A stretch of 11,215 bases of DNA from Rubrivirga sp. (GTDB lineage Bacteria > Bacteroidota > Rhodothermia > Rhodothermales > Rubricoccaceae): NCBI GenBank assembly GCA_012269805.1, contig JAAXJP010000544.1:1-11215 (forward strand). Reading direction: 5' to 3'. A program made the translations under genes and the position numbers. Positions 1 to 5,756 of this stretch are shown here, piece after piece. The notes beneath the pieces were generated by a model. That model did not search any database. It was not told the origin of the DNA and worked only from the letters and a program-made list of their open reading frames with translations. Position 1 is the stretch's first letter; every line of letters begins with the position of its first letter.

Positions 1-1
1 C

Positions 2-250
2 GACGACTTCGCAGGCCAGTACGTCAGCCCGACGCTCGAGGCGTTCCGCACGGTCGAGGTCGTCGACGGCGAGCTCCGGGCCTCCAGCCTCCGGTTCCCG
101 GAGGGCCAGGCGCTCCGCCACACGACGGGCGACACGTTCATGGCCGGGGGCTTCGCGGTCGAATTCGAGCGCGACGCGTCGGGGGCCGTGACGGCGTTCG
201 TCGTCGACGCCGGCCGGGCGCGCGACCTCCGCTTCGAGCGGTTCGAGTAG
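2..250 (+). CDS. C-terminal end of a probable beta-lactamase-like serine hydrolase (partial)
   Basis: This reading frame is open from the window edge to TAG at 248-250 and gives 82 residues; the N-terminus and any catalytic domain lie outside. The visible part has the pattern of the small beta-rich domain that ends many class C beta-lactamase/PBP-like serine hydrolases (DUF3471-like). It runs FAGQYVSPTLEAFRTVEVVDGEL, broken here as FAGQYVSPTLEAF then RTVEVVDGEL, then a hydrophobic stretch containing FMAGGFAVEFERD, then GAVTAFVVDAGRARDLRFER. The G-x-Y near the start, the 'dg.L' turn and the closing 'l.F.R' are typical of that domain. Seen: an open frame with amphipathic beta-strand periodicity. 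Inferred: the family. A secreted or periplasmic location would be usual for such enzymes but cannot be checked without the N-terminus. A GC hairpin follows the stop by 8 bases. Confidence 0.6.
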   Translation, partial: DDFAGQYVSPTLEAFRTVEVVDGELRASSLRFPEGQALRHTTGDTFMAGGFAVEFERDASGAVTAFVVDAGRARDLRFERFE

Positions 251-257
251 GCCGGCT

Positions 258-274
258 GTGCCCGCCTCGGGCAC
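258..274 (+). terminator. GC hairpin after the partial hydrolase gene
   Basis: This is a perfect 7-bp stem (GTGCCCG/CGGGCAC) with a 3-base loop, 8 bases after the stop codon at 250. No T tract follows, so it is either a weak or factor-assisted terminator or a 3'-end stabiliser. It contains the CCGCCTCGG motif (262-270) that recurs in most gaps of this window. Confidence 0.45.
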
Positions 275-297
275 GCCACCGAGGCCGGCGGAGTCGC

Positions 298-309
298 GCT
301 ATCCTGGCA
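298..309 (+). promoter_or_regulatory. Candidate promoter element GCTATCCTGGCA
   Basis: The element lies 29 bases (T of TA to ATG) before the DUF1801 gene. Almost the same 12-mer, GCTACCCTGGCA, lies 31 bases before the tgt start on the other strand (1930-1941), with 11 of 12 bases identical. The shared position and sequence before two unrelated genes suggest a -10/-7 type promoter element rather than chance. The assignment is inferred from two examples only. Confidence 0.4.
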
Positions 310-328
310 CGGACCCCACCCCGAGCCA

Positions 329-700
329 ATGGCCGACCGACCGACGACCGTAGACGCCTACATCGAGGCCGCGCCGGAGGCGGGGCGGGCGCACCTCCGC
401 CGGGTCCGCGCGATCCTCCGCGAGGTGGCGCCCGAGGCCGACGAGGTCATCAAGTGGAACGCGCCGTTCTACGTCGAGCCGCGGTTCCTCTTCTCGTTCT
501 CGGCCTTCAAGGCGCACCTCGCATTCGCGCCCTCGCCTGAAGGCCTGGACCCGTTCCGCGACGCGCTCGGGCCGTACGCCGCGACCAAGAACTACCTCAA
601 GGTCCGCTACGACCAGCCGCTGCCGGAGGGCTTGATCCGCGAGATCGCCGAGCACCGCGCGGACGCGGTCCGCCGGCGCGACGACGACGCGTTCTGGTAG
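329..700 (+). CDS. DUF1801 / YdhG-like protein
   Basis: The gene encodes a 123-residue single-domain protein of the DUF1801 (YdhG/YdeI N-terminal-like) family. The family has a small alpha/beta, frataxin-like fold; Bacillus subtilis YdhG has been described as an iron chaperone, but most members have no proven function. The match rests on VIKWNAPFYVEPRFLFSFSA (residues 40-59, the family's 'I.w..P.f' strand), then FKAHLAFAPSP (60-70, 'f..fK.hi.f'), F-RDALGPYAATKNYLKV (76-92) and PLPEGLIREIAEHR (97-110). Length fits the family. There is no signal peptide or membrane segment, so it should be cytosolic. The start at 329 is the only ATG ahead of the domain and lies 29 bases after a candidate promoter. 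The gene is convergent with tgt and stands alone. Metal or protein partners cannot be read from the sequence. Family assignment is strong; function is open. Confidence 0.88.
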   Translation: MADRPTTVDAYIEAAPEAGRAHLRRVRAILREVAPEADEVIKWNAPFYVEPRFLFSFSAFKAHLAFAPSPEGLDPFRDALGPYAATKNYLKVRYDQPLPEGLIREIAEHRADAVRRRDDDAFW

Positions 701-735
701 CCCGCCTCCTCCGCCTCGGCGCCGAGGTGGGCGGG
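701..735. terminator. Bidirectional GC hairpin between DUF1801 gene and tgt
   Basis: The core is a perfect palindrome, CCTCGGC/GCCGAGG (714-727). It extends outward through a G-T wobble and C-G pairs to about 708/733, with one mismatch at 709/732. It begins immediately after the stop of the plus-strand gene and lies 37 bases beyond the tgt stop, so it can serve both convergent genes. There is no T tract on either side. The 17 bases 711-727 are repeated exactly at 11158-11174. Confidence 0.55.
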
Positions 736-751
736 CTCGGGGGCGAGGCCC

Positions 752-779
752 CATGCCTCATCCCCCATCCCTCATGCCT
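752..779 (-). repeat. Four tandem 7-bp units overlapping the tgt stop codon
   Basis: On the plus strand the units are CATGCCT, CATCCCC, CATCCCT and CATGCCT, starting at 752, 759, 766 and 773 with exact 7-base spacing. The last unit covers the final codons and most of the stop codon of tgt (stop at 772-774 on the minus strand); the rest lies in its 3' untranslated region. Heptanucleotide tandem repeats of this type expand and contract by slippage in several bacterial groups. Length variation at the tgt 3' end is therefore possible (inference). Confidence 0.7.
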
Positions 780-1908
780 TCTGGACCAGCCGGTCCGACC
801 ACTCGCGGCGGAAGGCCGGGAAGCGGCCCTCCAGGATCGCCGCCCGAATCGACCGCATCGTCCAGAGGTAGAGCGCGAGGTTCTGGACGCTCGCGATCTC
901 CATGTAGAGCGGCTCGTTGGCCTTCGTGAGGTGGCGGAGGTAGGCCTTCGAGAACGTCCGGCTGTGGTACACGTCGAGCGCCTCGTCGAGCGCCGAGAAG
1001 TCCTCCTTGAACCGGGCGTTCTTGATGTTGAGCACGCCGTCGGTGGTGAAGAGCGTCCCCGTACGGGCGTTCCGCGTCGGCATCACGCAGTCGAACAGGT
1101 CGACGCCCCTCGCCACGTTCTCGATCAAGTTCTGCGGCGTCCCGACGCCCATGAGGTAGCGGGGGCGGTCGGGGGGGAGGATCTCGTTCGTGAGCGCGAC
1201 CGTGTCGTACATGACCTCGGCTTCCTCACCGACGGCGAGCCCGCCGATCGCGTAGCCCTCGGCGTCGAGCTGAGTCAGCGCCTCGGCGCTCTCGCGGCGG
1301 ACGGCCGGGAACGTCGCGCCCTGGACGATGGGGAAGAGGGCCTGGTGGTGGCCGTAGTGCCCCTCCGTCGCGCGGTAGTGCGTGAAGGCGCGCTCGGCCC
1401 AGCGGACCGTCCGCCCGTTGGCGCGGCGCGCCTCGGCCTCGTCGACGGTCGACGGCGTGAGCTCGTCGAGTACCATCATCACGTCCGACCCGATGTCGCG
1501 CTGGGTGTCGACGACGTTCTCGGGCGTGAACGTGAGGTACCGCCCGTCGAGGTGGTTCCGGAAGCGGACGCCCTCCTCGGTCACCTTGACGAGGTCGCCG
1601 AGCGAGAACACCTGGAAGCCGCCCGAGTCGGTGAGGATCGGGCCGTCCCAGCGCATGAACCGGTGGAGCCCACCGGCGGCGCGGAGCGTCTCGCGGCCGG
1701 GCCGGAGCGCGAGGTGGTACGTGTTGCCGAGGAGGATCTGGACGCCGAGGTCGCCGCGGAGCGTCCGCGGCGCGACGGCCTTGACGCTGCCGACGGTCCC
1801 GACCGGCATGAACATGGGCGTCTCGACGGTCCCGTGGTCGGTGTGGAGGCGGCCGGCGCGGGCGCCGGTCTCGGGGCACTCGGCCTGGAGCTCGAAGGTC
1901 AGGGGCAT
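772..1908 (-). CDS. tgt: Queuine/preQ1 tRNA-guanine transglycosylase lacking zinc ligands
   Basis: The enzyme exchanges guanine-34 for preQ1 in tRNAs with GUN anticodons, a step in queuosine synthesis. The protein is 378 residues from the start at 1908. Seen: TDSGGFQVFSL with the general acid/base Asp at 94; LDE with D148; GGLAVGE (222-228); FDCVMPTR with the nucleophile D273. All fit the Zymomonas enzyme (D102, D156, D280). Odd: the zinc site C318/C320/C323/H349 of that enzyme maps, at the same offset of 7 as the nucleophile, to L311, V313, S316 and Q342, so no ligand survives. The flanking sequence SKAYLRHL is well kept, so this is not a decayed gene. An in-frame ATG at 1950 would add 14 unconserved residues and lies upstream of a candidate promoter at 1930-1941, so I prefer 1908, where the conserved protein begins MPLTFEL. 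No other queuosine gene is nearby. Confidence 0.96.
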   Translation of the reverse strand: MPLTFELQAECPETGARAGRLHTDHGTVETPMFMPVGTVGSVKAVAPRTLRGDLGVQILLGNTYHLALRPGRETLRAAGGLHRFMRWDGPILTDSGGFQVFSLGDLVKVTEEGVRFRNHLDGRYLTFTPENVVDTQRDIGSDVMMVLDELTPSTVDEAEARRANGRTVRWAERAFTHYRATEGHYGHHQALFPIVQGATFPAVRRESAEALTQLDAEGYAIGGLAVGEEAEVMYDTVALTNEILPPDRPRYLMGVGTPQNLIENVARGVDLFDCVMPTRNARTGTLFTTDGVLNIKNARFKEDFSALDEALDVYHSRTFSKAYLRHLTKANEPLYMEIASVQNLALYLWTMRSIRAAILEGRFPAFRREWSDRLVQKA

Positions 1909-1929
1909 CGCTTGCTCGTGTCGATAGTC

Positions 1930-1941
1930 TGCCAGGGTAGC
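1930..1941 (-). promoter_or_regulatory. Candidate tgt promoter element GCTACCCTGGCA
   Basis: This minus-strand element has its T of TA at 1939, 31 bases before the chosen tgt start at 1908. It matches the element before the DUF1801 gene (298-309) at 11 of 12 positions. It supports translation starting at 1908 rather than 1950. Confidence 0.4.
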
Positions 1942-2002
1942 GCCGTCCACGAGGGCTGACCGGCAACCGTCGGCGAACTCGGCCCCGCCTGCCTCGGCGT
2001 CC

Positions 2003-3247
2003 CTACGGGCTCGCGAACCGCTCGATAAAGGCGACGGCGTTCGCCACGCCGTCCTCCGCCCGGATCTGTTCGCCCAGCGACTCTGCCCGCTGGCGCACCG
2101 AGGCGGAGGCGGTCGCCTCTCGAATCATCGCCGCGAGCTTGGCCGCCGTGAGGTCGGTCTGCTTGATCGGCGCCGGGCCGGCGCCGAGGGCGTGGACGCG
2201 TCGGCCCCAGAACGGCTGGTCGCCGAAGAACGGGCAGACGACCGTCGGCCGCCCGGCGCGGAGGCCGGCAGCGGTGGTCCCCGCTCCGCCGTGGTGGACG
2301 ACGGCGGCGCAGCGCGGGAACAGCGCGTCGTGCGGCGCCGACTCGATCGCGAACAGGCCGTCGCCGAGGTCGGTGGGGGAGAGGCCGCCCCAGCCGGTCG
2401 CCAACAGGCCGCGCGTGCCCGTCGCTCGGAGCGCCTCGACCACGAGCCGCGTCGTCCGCTCCGGGTCGCGCCCGGCCATGCTCCCGAAGCCGACGTAGAC
2501 GGGCGGTGCGCCTGCGTCGAGGAACGCCTGGAGGTCCGGCGGTGGCGTCCACGCGGGCCGCTCCAAAAACCAGAAGCCCGACATCGTCGCCCACTCCGGC
2601 CAGTCGGAGGGTTCGGGTACGACGTGCGGGCTGATGCCGTGGACGGTGGGGACGGGGACGCGGGGGGGGCGCTCGGCGCCCGTCCGCGTTCGCCAGTCGG
2701 CAAGGTAGCGGCGGACGGAGGCGTGGAGGCCGAGCCCGACCGTCCGGTACGTCAGCCGGTTGTAGGCCGCGCCGAACGGGAGCGAGGGGAAGCCCGCCAG
2801 GGGTTCGGTCCCCGTCGCCACGTACATCGGCTGGAGGACGGCGAACACGGCCCGCGCGCCGAGGTGCGCGGCAAACGACGGCCCCCAGTATGCCTTCTGA
2901 TTGTAGACGATTACGTCAGGTGCCGCGTCGCGGACGGCCTCCCACGAGTCGTCGACGAGCGTGGCGTGCACGGCGCCGGCCAGCTTTACCAACCGCGGCA
3001 TCTGACGGACGGCCTGCCCGAGGGTCGACAGCGTCTCCAGCCCGTGTCGCACGGCCGGCTCGTCCATCAGGTCGAGGAGCGCGTCGGACGTCGGCGCGAA
3101 GGGGACGCCGTGGGCCGCGGCGAGGTCGGCAAAGCGTCCGGCCGTCGAGAGCGTGACGTCGTGGCCGGCGTCCCGGAGCCCCGTGGCGAGGGCGACGTAG
3201 GGCTGGACGTCGCCCCGCGAGCCGGCCGTGGTCACGAAGACGCGCAT
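2003..3247 (-). CDS. GT1 / MGT-type glycosyltransferase
   Basis: This 414-residue GT-B-fold enzyme resembles the sterol 3-beta-glucosyltransferase and antibiotic glycosyltransferase branch of family GT1. Such enzymes move sugar from a nucleotide sugar (usually UDP- or TDP-linked) to a lipid or small-molecule acceptor. Seen: the N-terminal loop TTAGSRGDVQPYVAL (6-20) with GSRGDVQP as in sterol glucosyltransferases; the inter-domain strand YVGFGSM (251-257); and the donor-binding signature HHGGAGTTAAGLRAG (318-332) followed by CPFFGDQPFWGRRV (338-351), where the D-Q pair contacts the sugar. There is no signal peptide or membrane span, so it is cytosolic, perhaps membrane-associated. The start at 3247 lies 11 bases after a TACGTT element and immediately precedes the Rossmann-like MRVFVTTAGSRGD, so it is secure. 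The gene is alone on its strand and gives no hint of the acceptor, which could be a carotenoid, hopanoid, sterol-like lipid or a toxin. Full length and apparently intact. Confidence 0.92.
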   Translation of the reverse strand: MRVFVTTAGSRGDVQPYVALATGLRDAGHDVTLSTAGRFADLAAAHGVPFAPTSDALLDLMDEPAVRHGLETLSTLGQAVRQMPRLVKLAGAVHATLVDDSWEAVRDAAPDVIVYNQKAYWGPSFAAHLGARAVFAVLQPMYVATGTEPLAGFPSLPFGAAYNRLTYRTVGLGLHASVRRYLADWRTRTGAERPPRVPVPTVHGISPHVVPEPSDWPEWATMSGFWFLERPAWTPPPDLQAFLDAGAPPVYVGFGSMAGRDPERTTRLVVEALRATGTRGLLATGWGGLSPTDLGDGLFAIESAPHDALFPRCAAVVHHGGAGTTAAGLRAGRPTVVCPFFGDQPFWGRRVHALGAGPAPIKQTDLTAAKLAAMIREATASASVRQRAESLGEQIRAEDGVANAVAFIERFASP

Positions 3248-3258
3248 GGCGGAACGTA
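3248..3258 (-). promoter_or_regulatory. Short-leader promoter element TACGTT before the glycosyltransferase
   Basis: The minus strand reads TACGTTCCGCC directly before the ATG, with T of TA 11 bases from the A of ATG. This resembles the Bacteroidota -7 box (TAnnTTTG). If it acts like one, transcription would begin at or within a few bases of the start codon. Confidence 0.45.
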
Positions 3259-3266
3259 CGCCGCCC

Positions 3267-3294
3267 CCGCCCGCCTCGGTGAACGCGCGGGCGG
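3267..3294. other. 8-bp stem hairpin in the divergent gap 3248-3472
   Basis: CCGCCCGC (3267-3274) pairs perfectly with GCGGGCGG (3287-3294) across a 12-base loop holding part of a CCGCCTCGG motif (3271-3279). It lies upstream of the glycosyltransferase start, where a terminator is not expected. It may be an operator or a chance product of high G+C. The rest of this 225-base gap shows no gene; a second motif copy in reverse orientation lies at 3395-3403. Confidence 0.35.
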
Positions 3295-3438
3295 ACCGGG
3301 CCAGAGAGGCGTCCTCCCGTAGGGGTGGCCTGCCGGGTCGACCCCGCCGAGCGGTCCGGTTCCATTGGGCGTCCCGGCCGGCCCGATCCAGCCGCCGAGG
3401 CGGGAGGGGCCGGGTGGACCCTTTGGGGGGCCGCGCGG

Positions 3439-3472
3439 TTGGAGCCGTCCCTTCTCTCCCTAGCCCCTCCCC
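3439..3472 (+). promoter_or_regulatory. Candidate promoter: TTG, 19-base spacer, TAGCCCC
   Basis: TTG at 3439-3441 is followed by 19 bases and then TA at 3461, which is 12 bases before the ATG at 3473. The TTG-N19-TA geometry matches the -33/-7 layout of Bacteroidota promoters, although the TTTG part of the -7 box is absent. The distance to the start codon matches the other short-leader promoters in this window. Confidence 0.35.
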
Positions 3473-3679
3473 ATGAACAACCTGTTCCGAACCCTCATCG
3501 CCGGCTACGGCGCCAAGAAGCTCGGCGGCGGCTGCTTCTCGACCATCATCGTCTTCCTCCTGATCTTCTGGGCGCTCGGGATGTGCGGCTCGGTCTACCC
3601 CCCTGTCGAGAACGAGACCGCGCCGGCTGCGACCGTCGAGGTCGTCGAGACGGCTCCGGCCGCCGTCGCGGGCGGCTAG
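3473..3679 (+). CDS. Small single-span membrane protein
   Basis: The predicted protein has 68 residues and I recognise no family. Seen: a short basic and glycine-rich N-terminus (MNNLFRTLIAGYGAKKLGGG), one strongly hydrophobic segment at residues 21-37 (CFSTIIVFLLIFWALGM) and a tail of about 30 residues rich in Ala, Val, Glu and Thr. Cysteines at 21 and 38 bracket the span. The N-terminal charge (K15, K16) against an acidic tail predicts N-terminus in the cytoplasm and tail outside. The start codon lies 12 bases after a TA element, like its neighbours. Its stop codon TAG (3677-3679) overlaps the stop of the convergent transporter in the palindrome CTAG. It could be a regulator or accessory peptide of a membrane complex, but nothing in the sequence shows that. 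Moderately sure that it is a real gene, because of the clean hydrophobic segment and promoter spacing. Confidence 0.6.
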   Translation: MNNLFRTLIAGYGAKKLGGGCFSTIIVFLLIFWALGMCGSVYPPVENETAPAATVEVVETAPAAVAGG

Positions 3680-4923
3680 GTGACGGGCTCGCCCTCGTCG
3701 TCGCCGAGGTCAATGACGAGGGCCTCCCGCCGGGCGCGGACCGCGCCGGCCACGAGCGCCGCCGCCGGGACCGCGAGGATCAGCCCGAGCAGGCCGAACA
3801 GGGCGCCGCACGCGAACAGGGCTACGAGGATCACGACCGGGTGGAGCCCGACCTGCTGGCTCATGATGTTCGGCGTGAGCACGGCCTGCTCGATGACCGC
3901 CTGCACCGCGAGGACGGCGAGCACGATCAGCACGTCGGTGACCGTCCCGAAGGCGAGCATCAGCCCGACGCCGAGGACGTACGTGAGGACCGACCCCAGG
4001 CTCGGGATGAGGTTGAGGAGCCCGGCTGCGAGCCCGAGCAGCAGCGAGTACGGCACGCCGAACAGCGCGAGGGGCACGGCCACCAAGACCGCGCTCGCCG
4101 CCGAGATCGTGAGCTGCCCACGGACGTAGCTGCCGAACACGGTCGTCGCCCGTTCGAGGTACGCCCGCCGCCCCTCGACGCGCGGGAGCAGCCGCACGAC
4201 GCCACGGCTCAGCTCGGGGAAGTCTTTGAGGGTAAAGAACAGCAGGACGGGCACGAGCGCGGCCGTCGTGACGGCCCCGAGGAGCGCGCCGACCTGGCGG
4301 AACAGGCCGCCCACGAACGCCGGCACGCGCGCCAGCCCCGCCTGGATCTGGCCCGGGATGAACGTCGTGATCTGCTGGACGAGCCCGCTCCGGTCGACGA
4401 GCCCGGCCGCCTCGGCCTGCGCGAGCGCGTCGGACTCGGCGACCCACTCGGGCGCCCGGAGGGCGAGCGCGACGGCCTGCCCCGCGAGGTCCTCGACCTG
4501 CCCGATCAAGAGCGGCACGAGGAGCACGAGCGCCCCGGCCACGACGCCGACCACGACGAGCGTCAGCGCCAGCGTCGACGCCCACCGCGGGACGTTCCAC
4601 CGGCGCTGCGCCCACGTCACGACGGGGTCGAGAAGGTAGGCCGCGACGAACACGGCGACGAACGGCGCCAGCGCGCCGGCCAGCAGGTGGAGCACGTACG
4701 CCCCGAACACGAGCCCGCCGGCCCACAGGACCGCCTGCGCCGCGCGCTCGCGGCGGATCGGCCAGAGGAGGGCCGCGCCGGCCACGGCGATCCAGAACGG
4801 CCCGAGCTCGTCGCCGAGCGCCCACAGCAGCGCGAACACGGCCAGCACGCCGCCCGCCAGCAGCACGGGGCGGAGGCGGGACGGCTCGGCGGGCGGAGAC
4901 GGCAGGGGCGGCGCGTCGGGCAT
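3676..4923 (-). CDS. AI-2E family transporter (PerM/UPF0118)
   Basis: This polytopic inner-membrane protein of 415 residues belongs to the AI-2E/PerM family. Proven members export autoinducer-2 or act as Na+/H+ antiporters, so the substrate cannot be named. Seen: hydrophobic segments at about 20-37, 43-55, 66-98, 116-141, 216-231, 271-312, 315-345 and 361-394; a hydrophilic extracytoplasmic stretch at about 142-210; the family motif LLNLIPSLGSVLTYVLGV (302-319, in place of the common IPYIGP); and QAVIEQAVLTPNIMSQQVGL (341-360) followed by HPVVILVALFACGALFGLLG (361-380) and AVPAAA (384-389). Both ends are predicted cytoplasmic, with a proline-rich N-terminus and an acidic C-terminus. I chose the start at 4923 because it lies 11 bases after TACGTTTCGGG; an upstream ATG at 5079 would overlap the divergent gene. 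It shares a divergent 58-base promoter gap with the secreted protein at 4982. Confidence 0.92.
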   Translation of the reverse strand: MPDAPPLPSPPAEPSRLRPVLLAGGVLAVFALLWALGDELGPFWIAVAGAALLWPIRRERAAQAVLWAGGLVFGAYVLHLLAGALAPFVAVFVAAYLLDPVVTWAQRRWNVPRWASTLALTLVVVGVVAGALVLLVPLLIGQVEDLAGQAVALALRAPEWVAESDALAQAEAAGLVDRSGLVQQITTFIPGQIQAGLARVPAFVGGLFRQVGALLGAVTTAALVPVLLFFTLKDFPELSRGVVRLLPRVEGRRAYLERATTVFGSYVRGQLTISAASAVLVAVPLALFGVPYSLLLGLAAGLLNLIPSLGSVLTYVLGVGLMLAFGTVTDVLIVLAVLAVQAVIEQAVLTPNIMSQQVGLHPVVILVALFACGALFGLLGLILAVPAAALVAGAVRARREALVIDLGDDEGEPVT

Positions 4924-4934
4924 CCCGAAACGTA
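4924..4934 (-). promoter_or_regulatory. Short-leader promoter element TACGTTTCG before the AI-2E transporter
   Basis: The minus strand reads TACGTTTCGGG immediately before ATG, the closest match in this window to the Bacteroidota -7 consensus TAnnTTTG. T of TA is 11 bases from the start codon, implying a leaderless or near-leaderless transcript. No TTG box is visible at the expected upstream distance. Confidence 0.5.
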
Positions 4935-4969
4935 CGCCTCGTGCGGGACCGCCCGCCGGCCGAGGTGGG

Positions 4970-4981
4970 TACGTTGAGAGC
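4970..4981 (+). promoter_or_regulatory. Short-leader promoter element TACGTTGAG before the secreted protein
   Basis: The plus strand reads TACGTTGAGAGC directly before the ATG at 4982 (12 bases from T of TA). With the minus-strand element at 4924-4934 it makes a compact divergent promoter pair, the two TACGTT boxes lying 35 bases apart and facing outward. Confidence 0.5.
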
Positions 4982-5695
4982 ATGCGCCGGCCGACCCTCC
5001 CCGTTCTCCTCCTGCTGGCGGCCCTGGCGGCCGGGTCGGGGCACGCGCAGGACCGCGTGGCCCCGCCGCTCCCCGACACGACGGCCGCGCGCTACGGCAC
5101 GAGCGGCGCGCTCGTCCTCGTCCTCACGGAGTACGGCTTCGGGGCCGGCGCCTCGGCCCGCGTCCGCCTCACCGACGACGTCTCGTTCGTGAGCGAGCTC
5201 GCGCTCGGGGCCGGGCGCGACGAGCGCGAGCAGAGCTTTATCGGCTTTTTCGGCGAGCGGACGACGCCGTTCAAGCGGAACTACGTCGCGCTCGTCCCGC
5301 TCCGCGTCGGGCTGGAACGCCGCCTGTTCCGCCAGTCGGTCGAGGACAACTTCCGCCCGTTCGTCCACGTCGGCGTCGGGCCGACGCTGGCCTACCAGTG
5401 GCCCTACTTCGCCGACGAGGACGCCGACGGCCGGCTCGACCAGGATGAGCCGATCCTCGGGCCGTTCGGCGCCGTCGGCGACGGCGAGCCGCGCGTGGGC
5501 GTGGGCGGCGAGGTCAGCGTGGGCGCCTTCTTCGGCCGCGGCCGGCGGACGACGCAGGCCCTCCGCTTTGGCTTCCAGGGGACCTACTTCCCCGTCGAGG
5601 TCGACCTCCTCGAGATCCGCCCCGACGTCGAGGACCCCTCGCGCCAGACGTTCTGGACGCCCGTCGTGAGCTTCCACGTCGCCCGCCTCCTGTAG
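4982..5695 (+). CDS. Secreted, probably outer-membrane beta-barrel protein with EF-hand-like loop
   Basis: The protein has 237 residues and I recognise no named family. Seen: a typical Sec signal peptide (MRRPTLP, then the hydrophobic VLLLLAALAAG, then GHA|Q), with likely cleavage after residue 22. Alternating hydrophobic/polar strands follow: ALVLVLTEYGFGAGASARVRL (as ALVLVLTEYG at 43-52 and FGAGASARVR at 53-62), FVSELALGAG (69-78), YVALVPLRVGLERRL (101-115), RPFVHVGVGPTLAYQ (125-139), RVGVGGEVSVGAFFG (171-185) and a terminal strand ending FHVARLL. This pattern and the hydrophobic C-terminus fit a small outer-membrane beta-barrel. Residues 145-156 (DEDADGRLDQDE) match the 12-position EF-hand/dockerin calcium loop (D1, D3, D5, G6, L8, D9, E12) and would sit in an exposed loop. 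It is divergent from the AI-2E transporter and convergent with polX. Barrel and location are inferred from pattern only. Confidence 0.8.
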   Translation: MRRPTLPVLLLLAALAAGSGHAQDRVAPPLPDTTAARYGTSGALVLVLTEYGFGAGASARVRLTDDVSFVSELALGAGRDEREQSFIGFFGERTTPFKRNYVALVPLRVGLERRLFRQSVEDNFRPFVHVGVGPTLAYQWPYFADEDADGRLDQDEPILGPFGAVGDGEPRVGVGGEVSVGAFFGRGRRTTQALRFGFQGTYFPVEVDLLEIRPDVEDPSRQTFWTPVVSFHVARLL

Positions 5696-5752
5696 CCGGC
5701 CCCCCCTGACTGCGTCGACCTGTCGGTTCGGCACGGGGGCGGAGGGGGCCGG
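5696..5752. terminator. Long-loop hairpin between convergent secreted-protein gene and polX
   Basis: CCGGCCCCC (5696-5704) pairs perfectly with GGGGGCCGG (5744-5752), a 9-bp stem. Its 39-base loop contains the left arm of the inverted repeat that flanks polX. It starts at the base after the stop at 5695 and ends 4 bases before the polX stop, so it can end both transcripts. There is no T tract. Confidence 0.45.
5705..5731 (-). repeat. Left arm of 27-bp inverted repeat flanking polX
   Basis: These 27 bases (CCTGACTGCG...GGTTCGG) are the exact reverse complement of 7520-7546. Imperfect similarity continues for about 24 more bases on the polX-proximal side of this arm (to about 5755), with five differences. 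The arm ends 25 bases beyond the polX stop codon. Confidence 0.9.
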
Positions 5753-5756
5753 AGGT

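Noticed and set aside
3325..4977. 550-residue plus-strand open frame antisense to the AI-2E transporter
   Set aside because: Composition is dominated by Arg, Asp, Glu and Gly with no domain pattern, and it is the complement of a well-supported membrane protein gene. Long stop-free antisense frames are expected at this G+C.
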